Shown in pieces: positions 27,480-38,700 of a stretch of DNA of 64,000 nt. The position numbers and the translations under genes were made by a program. Positions within the stretch are counted from its first letter, which is position 1, and each line of letters opens with the position of its first letter. The notes below the pieces were generated by a model that saw nothing but the letters and a program-made list of their open reading frames with translations, searched no databases and was not told where the DNA came from. The DNA comes from Megalonaias nervosa (taxonomy: Eukaryota; Mollusca; Bivalvia; Unionida; Unionidae): contig JAECUM010004416.1 of the NCBI GenBank assembly GCA_016617855.1, positions 1 to 64,000 on the forward strand, written 5' to 3'.

Positions 27480-27890
27480 AACATCAAGTTTGCTGACGTA
27501 TTTTATGTTTAGATATTATTTGAGAGGAAAAACATTTGTTTTGGATTGTTCAGAGGAAATATAAAGTGCTCATCGAACTATAATATTATTTTAGAACGAT
27601 TGTGAATTATTTAAAAGAAGTTCTCTAAAACGCCATTTTGACAACGTCACGATTCTTGGCTGACCAGTACATTTCCGGATCTGAAATTGATACGGAACTT
27701 TTCATCCTTTTGGACTTAACTAGAACTTTTTCAGGATTTTTGGGGAGGATTCACTTCATAATACTGTATGTTCCTCTCACATTTTCATTTATGACTTTGA
27801 TAATTGTATTATTTGTTAAATTTTACAAAACTTCTTGGTCTTGCTTCTTTCTGTTACTTAGTTTATGACTACAGAGTCGTAATATCACCA
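27480..27890 (+). repeat. LTR-like fragment (Ty3/gypsy family LTR end)
   Basis: The segment 27745-27890 aligns with the LTR end at 47255-47388: ATTTTCATTTATGACTTTGA, then TTGTTAAATTTTACAAAACT, then TTCTGTTACTTAGTTTATGA and ACAGAGTCGTAA. It also matches 300-482. The left boundary is unclear. It lies inside the proposed Maverick, so it inserted later. Confidence 0.5.
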
Positions 27891-28259
27891 AGAACTCATC
27901 CTTCACCATTAACTTCCACTCAAATCACAAGACCTCGACCTGCTTATCTCACACCACCAAAAGTTAAATCTCCAACATCTCATATTTCACCTGTATGACA
28001 TTCTATGGAAAGAACCAATTTCGGCAAGAAAGTACACAGAGGACTTGTCTTATTGAAGATAAAAGGATTAAGAATAGGAGTAAGGTGTGTGGCTTCTTTC
28101 CCACCTGACGATTAATTGAGTAGTACGCACCACACGACGAGAAATTAAGTAGTTGGCTTTGCCACCGGTAAACAGTCGTACATGTAAAAAATAACGTACA
28201 CGACTTGAGTTCTAACAAACAAATGAATAGTCGTACCATTCGTCTTCAGTCAGCCATAA

Positions 28260-28620
28260 ATGACAACAAGTGAACATAGTAAGATTGAAAAGTTACAGGA
28301 AACAGCAGATGCTGTGGTGGACTTAAAGCAACTGTTAGGGCAAGTAGACGCCTAGTGGAAGTAAGTCGTGTTCGCACGCACGTGGCTGCAGTACAAAGAA
28401 CCAAGATCTTCGCGAAAGAAGTAACAGAGGAAGAGGAATAAGAAAAGATTAAGACTACCTGGACTAAGGAAAGAAAAGAAAAAGAGAACAAGAAAAATAA
28501 ACAGGAAGACTTCGAACGCTTAATTGCCAACTGGATGAAGGTCCAGGCGAAATTCAGAAAGAAGGGACATCCAGTTTGGATACCTGAAGAGAAAAAAAAG
28601 AGATAAACTTCCTAAGTTCA
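28260..28620 (+). pseudogene. Cassette gene 5: broken helical protein
   Basis: The ATG at 28260 gives MTTSEHSKIEKLQETADAVV and stops at TAG 28353-28355. Basic, helical stretches continue in changing frames to about 28620. The stem-loop 5 at 28673 follows. By layout it is a fifth, decayed member of the cassette series; residues are too diverged for a firm link. Upstream, 27900-28259 holds no gene and no clear TATA module. Confidence 0.4.
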
Positions 28621-28672
28621 ATAAAGAGATAGTCGAAGACCTGGAGGTCGGGAGGGAATAAGAAACCCTAAT

Positions 28673-28711
28673 AGCCCTTTTCGGGGCTACTTATCTCTCT
28701 AGAAAAGAGAT
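28673..28711 (+). promoter_or_regulatory. Histone-type 3' stem-loop 5 with downstream element
   Basis: AGCCCTTTTCGGGGCT (28673-28688) pairs over 6 bp with one G-T wobble and loop TTTC, followed by ACTTAT and then CTCTAGAAAAGAGA at 28698-28711, nearly identical to the motif after stem-loops 2 and 3. Confidence 0.8.
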
Positions 28712-28744
28712 ACTGTTTCACTGTTGCCTTGGTGTTTTGTCTGT

Positions 28745-29000
28745 GTATGTTTGTCCCCATAAAACCATTTTGTCCCTATGAACTCTTCTGTCCCTAAGTG
28801 TTATTCCCAGGTTAAATTCTCCTAGTCCCTCAACTGTCCTTCACATGGTAAATTCCCTTGTCCCCCAAGTGATATCCCATTGTTAAACACCCCATGTCTC
28901 CAAAATGTCATTCCCACGTTAAATTTCCAATGTCCCGCAAGTGCCCTTCCCATGTTATATCCCGTTTGTCCCTCAAGTGACATTTCTGTTCCTCAAGTGA
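28745..29000. repeat. Degenerate about 30-bp GTCCCTCAAGTG repeats
   Basis: Seven or more imperfect units of the form TGTCCC(T/C)(C/A)AAGTG(A/T)..TTCCCA.GTTAAAT lie in tandem. They sit at the right edge of the Maverick and include the 15-nt word that is inverted at 7463-7477. Confidence 0.6.
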
Positions 29001-29564
29001 TACGTATTACTTACGACAACTGAGCATATACAGAAATTTATCATTTCTAATGCTTGCAGTAACACACAGTAACCAACGAAATAATTATTGCTCTGAGTCA
29101 TTTTGTGATCCAGGAGAGTTATTATTGGACTGGTTAACTAAATGTTTTGTTTACAGGTTGGGTAAAATTTAAAAACAAATCAAATTTCTCTATTGAAATG
29201 TAACCGCGTTTCGGTTAATTGCTACTAATCAAGCTGCTGTGTTAAGCTTATTCTGGCAATCGGAACACTTCAGAGCTTTTCCCGTTTTCAGATTGCTTCT
29301 GGGAGACGCTCGCAAGACCTGGTTCTTATCAAGGACAGTAGCAGAGGATACAAAACAGGGAACCAGACTACGAAAAACACGGGTCGTTTTAGACTTAAAA
29401 TTAAACAATACTATATTTTGCACAGTAATCAGTAATAAAGTCAACAAAATTTTGAGGAACAAAATTATCTTTTAGTAAATAATTGCACGTTTGACAGATG
29501 TAAACAATGAAAAGTTTTTGGAGTGGTACATTTTCTCGGATTCGTTTCCTAGATTATATTTAAC
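29001..29564. other. Region upstream of PGLS; no gene seen
   Basis: No domain-bearing frame. This is the presumed promoter and 5' UTR of PGLS. No TATA box stands out near 29500; a TATA-less housekeeping promoter is likely. Confidence 0.4.
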
Positions 29565-29691
29565 ATGGCCGCGCCCATAGTAGTCGTTGCTGAGAGCGAA
29601 AAGGAGGTTGCTGAGAAGCTTTGCGCATTTGTCATCGAAAAGGCCAATACTGCACTATCAGAAAAGGGTACCTTCTACGTAGGGGTATCAG
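29565..29691 (+). CDS. PGLS: PGLS exon 1
   Basis: ATG in AACATGG context. Encodes [20 protein letters not shown] and on to YVGVSG; donor CAG|GTAAAA at 29692. Ends in phase 1. No signal peptide, consistent with a cytosolic enzyme. Confidence 0.9.
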
Positions 29692-32665
29692 GTAAAAGAT
29701 GCCACGCATATATTTGCGAGAAAATACATCATATAGCCTAAAAGCAAGTGTTATGTGTAAGTCGTGTACTCCAACGCTGTATTATCGCGGGCACTATATT
29801 ATCGCGGCAAACGGAATTTTCCAATTAATTTTGATTTCTGATGTTTGATGATTATAAGTCATATACTGATAGTGACACACGTCCTTACATGGTTACACTT
29901 GGAATTTCATTCCATGGTAGCCAATATGGACCAAAATTGACAAAACGTTGCTTATGATCCTACTTATCCTACATAAATAGGAAAGCAATAATAGTTAAAC
30001 TATTTTTAAAATTGGTAATATTTCAGTTTTAATAATAATATTAATAATAGATTCATTTGTATATATAGATTTCTCAGCCCACATTGCACTTAAAATTTAG
30101 ACTAATTGATATATATTTTTTCATTTTAATTTCTGTTTTTATCGTGGATTTCAACTTAACTGACATTAGTGTATTCAACTGAGTCATTGCATCCTTTATT
30201 TTGGTGGAAATATTCAGCCAGTGCAATCATGGACATTTCTTCTTATCACTAAGTTGAAATTTATGTTTATTATAATATGTGTATGCTACCATATGTAAGT
30301 TAGGTAAATACAGCGATAATAATCATGGTACGGTAATCTGGGTCAGCTGCCATATGTGGTTTAATTTACATTTACATGATTGGATTGACAGAGATTTTTT
30401 ATAGGAATAGATAGAGGAAAAGTCAAAGAAACTTTACAATTTGTAACAATACAGCAATAATGGATCAGTTTTAACATGCACCGATAACAACATTAAGTGC
30501 TGCGATAATACAGCGTTCCAGACCACTTGCAACTGGTGATGATTCGGTTTTCTTGTATTCTGCATAATTTGAGTGTTCATAATTCAAGCAAGAACTTATT
30601 TTTTATGATATCTCTTAAAATAAACGTATAGGAAGCATTAAAACTCATACACCGTCCACCGTTTTTAATACTGGTCTTTAGTAACTTTTTGCAAATTTAA
30701 TAAATTGTATCTTCAGATCAATGCAGATCAGTGTACGTATGTCAAAAAATACTGCAATGTATATGTAGCTGTTCATTTTAAGAGCAGCTTATAATTTGAA
30801 ATTGTGTATGACTCAATAATATAGTGTATCATATGGTTTAAGAAGAAAACTAGGACAGGTAGTTATATGATTAATCGGGATTATTAGTTGTTTTGCCTAT
30901 TGGGGATCATTAAACATTTTATCATCAGAAATAATAAAGAGGACGAATATCATCATCACTGAAACATGGATAAACAGCATAAAATAATCAAGGTGAAAAT
31001 TAAGAGGAAGATGAACATAATCGGAGACCAACATTGGTAACTGTAATATGTCTCGGAAATCATGGCAGCCCAAAAATATGTGTGGAACATAATTGTTTAC
31101 TGTAATAGCCATGGGGAATGCATTAAGTGTGTAATTAGAAGTATTCCTTTTTTTTATTTTAAATCATTGTAATTTTTATTTTATTTTCAAACTTTGTACC
31201 TAATGTATTAGCTACAGATAATTATTAAAATATTTGTCTTAAGTAAACTATACTCAGTCAGTACTGTTGTATAATGTTTCGCTTGTTTTAAATCTCATTT
31301 CACTGTCAATTGTAGTTAAACAATATGTTGGACACAACTTTATTAACTCACCAAAGCATTTTCCCAAAACATAAAAATGCTTTAAAGATTTACATAAAAG
31401 TAAAATAGTTTGCACAAACAGATACATTTTTTAATGATTTTTTAAAATATAAAACAAATATAGAAAATATAGAAAGTAATATAATACGTTTCTATGGATG
31501 TGCATGGACATAAATATATGAGAATCCTAGCAACCAAAGCATTTTAATACCATCAAATATCTTTACGGATAATAGTGAATGCCATTTTATCAGAACATTT
31601 ACTTATGATAGTATTATCATGAAAGTATTATTGGTACAGTGCTAAAATTCCAATAGCCAAATGCCAGTATTCTAAATGAGAAGCCCCTTGGGTTTGTTGG
31701 AGAAAAAAAACCCACAATTTGCCTGAGAGAACTTTGATTGCACTGATGAAATGTGTAAATTTATATTTATGAAATTAAAAGACTAGTGGGCCTAATGATT
31801 AATATTTATAACTGTATATGCCCATTACCCATATGAAGATCATTTCCTTATCATGCTTACATTGAAAGCTATAAACTTTGTGTACAAAGCGAACCATGTG
31901 ACCTATTAATGGAGGACAGATTGACAGGGTTATCCATAATTAGTGCTCACTTGCTTTTAACATGCGTGATTTTACTGGATGTCGAACAAAATACCATTTT
32001 GGATATTTATGTGCTGCACAGAAACCACTAGATAAGCAGTTCCTTCTAGTTTTAGTTGTCACTTTCATTGTCCAAGAATTGCATGGCTTTGTAGTGGTAT
32101 TTACTTGCTAATTAAATATCCAAGCAAACACCCATTTGAGGTTGAGATTTGGCAGACCAGATTAGATTAGTGAGGCTGCCAATAGGGAAACGAGGCTACC
32201 CATGGGTATTATGAATACTGTACCATATAATGAAAGGAAATGCCAGGTGGTTACTTGTGTAAATTTCTCAACCAGTGACATCTTTTTAAATAGCCAATGG
32301 AACCGACAGCAATTGAAAGTAACATCTAGCATGAGCAAAGATAAAAAAACTATTGCACCTAAGTACAGGAAGAGTACATGCACTTTAAAAAATTAGTTTA
32401 TTTGTTGGGAATGGAGAGATCATTATACTTGCAAAAAAGATTAGGCAGCATGCAAAATGGTCATTTTTGTGATTTAACAGAAATGGAGTCTATATGGAAA
32501 TAACTATTGTGAATATTTGAATCCTGAAGGAGTATGGTATGTATTTTCATAGTTTACATTTACTATTTAAATTATTAATGTTTTCTCTCTATAACAAAAG
32601 CTTGAGCTAAACAAGGGCAATAAGGCAAACCCCCAACCAACCAACCAACCCATGAAGAGCTGAAA

Positions 32666-32711
<46 letters not shown>

Positions 32712-35700
32712 GCCATATTTTATTTTGATCATGAGGTGCAAGAAGAAAGATGCGATGGAATACTTATCCATCTCTCTCTCTCTATCTCTCTTCCAAAAGA
32801 AAAAGCTGGAAAAAGCATTTGAACATTGATGATACAATTTCCCTATTGTTGGTAATCTGAACTAGCATACAGTGATACTTTAATAGCGTACAGTGATACT
32901 TTTAATAGCATAGAGTGATACTTTTAATAGCATACAGTGATACTTTTAATAGCATACAGTGATACTTTTAATAGCATACAGTGATACTTTGAATAGCATA
33001 CAGTGATACTTTGAATAGCATACAGTGATACTTTGAATAGCATACAGTGATACTTTGAATAGTTATGAAACCGGAAGTTATTATAGTTTAATTCCACACA
33101 GCATTGTGAATTTATCCTATCTGTAACTCAATAAATTTTCAGGTCAGCATCATTATATATAGCTAAATGTACATTTCAAATACTTTGTGTGAAACAATTT
33201 AGGTACTTTCAGTTAGATTTAATGATCCTGACCAGAAAGGTTACTGAGTTACAGAAAGGATAAAATGCACAAAGCTGTGAGGAATGAAATGAAAAAGATG
33301 AAGCTGAGGTATTGATCTTGCCTCATCTTGTACTCAGCATCGACTTATATATGTATGAAGGATGGAAAATTTACCAAATTTGCTCACTCAGCTTATACTC
33401 CGTATCAACGTTTAGGCTGGCAAATACAGTACACTGTTAATTGATTAGCTTATTGATATAGTGGAGAGTTTAGGCCAAATGCAGAATGTTTTTTGATATT
33501 GTAAGTAATGCTGTCACTTTTTTACACCATGACAGAAAAGGGTTTAGTGTCCAAATAAAAACTTAGTAATAATAAGAAAAAGCAAATTCTTTAGCACCCT
33601 ATTAAAATAGCATATTTCGGCTGTACATGTGATGATGATTGAAACAGTTTATAAATTGAATCAAAAACTTTTAATCTACAACTCCTACCACTGCTAATAC
33701 TACAGATAATTCTCTCATAATTAGATGTTCTTATATAATGGGATTCATTATTATCTGCATAGATATTTAAAGGGAACACTACAAATTATCATGCATTTGT
33801 ATGTTTTGGGAAAATACTTTGATGAGTTAGTAGTGTCCAACCCCATATTGTTTAACTAAAAGTGATGGTGAAATGAGATTAAAACAAGCAAAAACAATGT
33901 GACAGTATAGATGTAGTAAACTTAAGTAGTCAAATATATACAACAAATATATTAACTGTCTGTACCTTATATATGAGGCACCTAGTTTCAAATTTAAAAA
34001 AAATGCTATGATTAATATCTCTTAACAGCAGATTAATATTTTAGCATGGATAACATGCCTAATACTTACCTGTTCCACAAGTTGTATTGATCCAGCATTA
34101 ACAAAGATCACATTCAGTGGCTCTCATCTTTTAAAACCAAGAAGATTGCACAATGCACAAAGTCAGATATGACAATATTTGAAAAAGCCCCTGATGAAAT
34201 GTGAAAAACAGTAATCCAGTATGGACATTCACTGCATACTGGTATCCACTTTGAAGCATCAATGAGTTCTCTTGTACAAAATGTTGGAATGAAAGCTTCC
34301 ACAAAGTCAGGATTTTATATTCTGATAAAGAACAGCAATATCTGCTTTTATTTCTAAAAGAGCTTATGGGATGACTTGTTGTTCGTCATTCGACATACAT
34401 CCATGCATTAGCACAAGTTTATTATCATTACTAATCCTAAACTACTCAGACGATTACCATGAAATTTTGTACACACATTCATCCCAAGGTCATGCTGGTT
34501 CTAAATGCATATGGTCAGACATCCAATATGGCCACCACAGTGGTTGTCTTGAAAATCTTGTTGCTATTGCTGATGAGTGGATGGTCATGTTAATGTGGAC
34601 CTAAAGACTATTTACAATGTCTAGTTGGTCCTAAATAAAGATGGGGCCGCTCTGACATCAAATATGGTGCATGGCAGCTGTCTTAAAAATCTTGTTTTTG
34701 TTACATCTTCAGAAAGGAAAGTCATATTGGTATAGAATTGTTCCATCTTGTTGGTCCAAAATGAAAATTATTCCACTTGGACATCCAATAGGGGGCGCTC
34801 AGCAGTTATTATGTACTTTTGAGAGAGTGACGTATGTAAGGTGAAGTTGTTTGCATTTAAAACATGCACAGTAGAGAGAATGTTGGCATACCTCTATGCT
34901 ACTTTGATGTAATGTGGCTGACATTTCTTTGGATATTGTACTTTTGGAAATTGTAAATGATCTTACCACACTGCTAACTAAAATGACTGCTCCCTTTTGC
35001 TCCAAAAATCAGCCTGAGTTTGTCTAAAGTACACTCTCCTTAGCAGCTATTAAAATAGGGAAAATGAATTTTGCCAGACTAGACAATACCAGTTTCTGAA
35101 AGTGCAATGAATGAATTAAAAAATATATAAAATGTTAAAAAAACAGTTAGGGGCTTTTTTTTTTACAATTTACCTCTGAAGTTCAGGAAGTGAAAATGAC
35201 CAAGTGGAGCTAGCACTTTTTTGAAAGGTGCACATCTGGAGTAAGGCCATGCTATATACTCTATAACCCATATTACACCCAACAATCATACACCAAAATA
35301 AAGGGAATTAAAGGCTCTTTGAACATTATCTAATATATACAAGGTCGTTTTTAAATAGCCAGTATAACCAGTGAGGAAACCCTGGGAAATTCGTTTTCTT
35401 TAAAATTCTAACCCTATGCAAAATATGAAACTGTAGAGTGCCACCTTAAAACAAATATAAAAATTTATGCAATTATTTTTCTTATTTTCATATAATTATT
35501 TATGATGTTCTGAATAAATGGTACATTGACATTGATTTTATACATGAAAATAAGCTAATTATGCTTATTTTGCTCTTGCTTACATAATTTGCCGTGAGGC
35601 ATATTTGTGTGAGTAGTAACCTTAATTATGGGGAAATTAGAAGTCTTAGAATATAGGAATAAAGTCAACTTAAATTTAAAACTGTTGCATTAAGTAAAAG

Positions 35701-38700
35701 AAATATATAGTGAAAATGTTTCTTTTCATTTATTTGCAATGAAATTAAGAAATAAATGATGACAAAGCAAATTTGCTTTCTTCCGTATTAAACAATAAAA
35801 AATATTTTACCCTTTGACCTTTATGAACCTCATTTGTTCCATCCCTTTTCAATCTATAAAATTTATTGTTGACATCTCAGAAATAATTATGGCTAGTTTC
35901 ATGTTCCTGTCTTTCAGCCTAACACTGGTTGCTATGTTGACAAAATGTAATGCGCATTTTTAAAATAACTCACTTTTTATCATGGGGGGGGTTTGTACTT
36001 GTTTGAGACTCTGACACTAATAAATACTGTTCTTTGGGGGGAAAGACAGGAGAATTACTCAGAAGGACTGTTTTGATGCTTGTGACTTAAATATTTCAGC
36101 CATACAATCAAAATTAAATCACACAATAATAATACCTATGTGCTCACCAGTTATTATGTACTTTTAAGAGAGTGACTTATGTAAGGTAAAGTTGTTTGCA
36201 TTTAAAACATGCACATTGGAGAGAACGTTTACATACCTGTATGCTACTTTGATGTAATGTGGCTGACATTTCTTTGGATATTGTACTTTTGGAAATTGTA
36301 AACGATCTTAGCACACTGCTAACTAAAATGACTGCTCCCTTGTGTTCCAAAAATCAGCCTGAAATTGTCTAAAGTACACTATCCTTAGCAGCTATTAAAA
36401 TAGGGAAGATGAATTTTGCCAGACTAGACAATACCAGTTTCTGAAAGTGCAATGAATGAATTAAAAAATATATAAAATGTAAAAAAAAGTTATTGGCTCT
36501 TTTTTTTTTTTACAATTTACTGGTACCTCTGAAGTTCAGGAAGTGAAAATGACCAAGTGAGCTAGCACTTTTTTGAAAGGTGCACATCTGGAGTAAGGCC
36601 AAGCTGTATACTCTATAACCCATGTTACACCCATCAATCACACCAAAATAAAGGGAATTAAAGGTTCTTTGAACAATACCTAAGATGTACAAGGTCTTTT
36701 TTAAATAGCCAGTATTACCAGTGAGGAAACCCAGGGAAATTCTTTTTCTTTAAAATTCTAACCCTATGCAAAATATGAAACGGTAGAGCGCCACCATATA
36801 GTCACCACCATGGGCATCTTGAAAACCATGTTCTTGTTACTCCATCTGAATGGATGGTCATATCAGCATGGAGTTTTCACTAAAGACTTTTAATGAATCT
36901 CTGGTTGGCCCTAAATAAAAATGGTACTAGTCTGACTTTCAATATGGCCATCACAGCAGCCATCTTGAAAGTCATTTTAGTGCTACTACTCCAGTACAGA
37001 AAGCCATATTGGGGGCACTCTGTAGATCTTCAGCAGTTATTAAAACAGGGAAAATTAATTTTGCCAGACTAGACAGTACCAGTTTCTAAAGTACAATGAA
37101 TGAATTGTCAAATATTTAAGATGTAACAAAGTTATCGGCTCTTTTTTTTATAAACAATTTACCTCTGAAGTCCAGGAAATGAGTATAACCATGTGGTAGG
37201 TTCACAGCTAAAGCAAGGCCAAGATGTATACACTATAACCCAAACTACACCCATCAATCATACACAGAAATAAAGGAAATTAAGTGTTCTTTGACAAGAC
37301 CTAAAATAACCAGTTAGGAAAACCTGGGAAATTCTTTTTCTTTAAAAATTTAACCCAATATTAATATGACTTTTCATCTAGAAGGAGCAGCAAAAAGATA
37401 TTCAAGATGGCCACTTAATTTCAAAATCCTTGTCTGTTCCTATGTGTACCTATTGTAAGAAGAAAGGACACTTTATTTCTGATTGCTTCAAATTGAAATA
37501 TAAGCATCAGAATCAAGATAGACCTATCCCAAATGCTCTTATTTCTAAGAGGTCAAGGTCACGGTCATGTATTGAATGCAATACATTTGTTGGGTCTAAT
37601 AAACCCCAGTCTGATTTTATTATGGAGAATTATGAACCATTCATGTCGAAGGGTTCTATATTACTCTTGGGTGATTCGGCCAATCCTATCCATATTAAAA
37701 TTTTAAGGGATACAGAGCTTCTCAGAGTCTTTTATTATCAGGTACTTTGCCTTTTTCTGAGAAGTCTTCTTCTAATGAGAGTGTTCTTATTCAGGGAGTA
37801 GAGTGCGGCTTTGTTACTGTTCCTCTCCATTCTGTAAATTTGTCATCAGACTTAGTTTCAGGACCTGTGACAGTCGGTATATTGCCTTCTTTACCCGTTG
37901 AAGGCATTCATTTATTACTAGGCAACGACCTAACTGGAGACAAGGTTGTGGTTAATCCACTTGTAACTGACAAGCCTTGTTTGGATCAAAAAGTTGATCC
38001 CATTGAAAAAGAATTCCCTGATTTATACCCAGCTTGTGCAGTTACCAGAGCTATGGCAAAGAAAGCTCTTGAGAATGATTTTGATAAGGAAACTATTCCT
38101 TTAGCTGACACATGTATTGGTCAGGCTTTTGATGTGGTCACTTTTACTCCTTGTTTGGATCAGTTAAAAGGTATTGATCACAGTGATCCTCTTTTAAATA
38201 CTCATTCTGTTTTTTCTAATCAGGGTGACAAACGACAATCACTTGCTTATTTGTTTTAAAGGGCCATTAGTGAAACTGAAGCCACTGAAGTACCTGTCTG
38301 TTATTTCATTAAAAATGGAATTCTTATGAGAAAATGGAGACCCCCTGAGGTACCTGCTGGTGACGAGTGGTCAGTGAACTATGTAGTTCCAGAATCTTAC
38401 AGACAGGAAATACTTAAGTCTGGCCCATGAAACTCCTCTGGCTGGTCATTTAGGGATAAAATAAAACTTATCACAAGATCTTTACTCACTTCTATTGGCC
38501 AAAAATCAAAACTGATGTTTGTAAATACTGCAGATCTTGTCATACTTGTCAAATGGTAGGAAAACCCAATCAGAAGATACCTAAGGCTCATCTGCAACCT
38601 ATTCTTGCATTTGACAAACCATTTAGCAGAATTATGGTAGACTGTGTTGGTCCCTTACCTAAGACCAAGTCAGGCAACCGATATTTGTTGACCATTATGT

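Larger units (their letters stand above)
7463..28810 (+). mobile_element. Maverick/Polinton (adintovirus-like) element, decayed
   Basis: All genes between about 9.9 and 24.5 kb run on + and form the full Polinton set: protein-primed PolB, packaging ATPase, retroviral-type integrase with chromodomain, adenain-like protease, penton-like minor capsid and double jelly-roll major capsid. Small cassette genes lie on both sides (7.5-8.8 kb and 24.7-28.7 kb). The proposed limits are a 15-nt inverted match (CTGGGAATAACACTT) that encloses all cassettes. The implied size, about 21 kb, is at the upper end for the group. No target-site duplication was found, so the limits are tentative. Most large genes have stops or frameshifts, so the copy is likely non-functional. 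An LTR fragment is inserted near 27.5-27.9 kb. Confidence 0.75.

Noticed and set aside
8771..28711. A histone gene cluster
   Set aside because: Despite histone-type 3' ends, no frame between the stem-loops contains a histone fold or known histone motif.
32864..33062. CRISPR-like array
   Set aside because: The repeat is head-to-tail without unique spacers and lies in a eukaryotic intron; it is a satellite.
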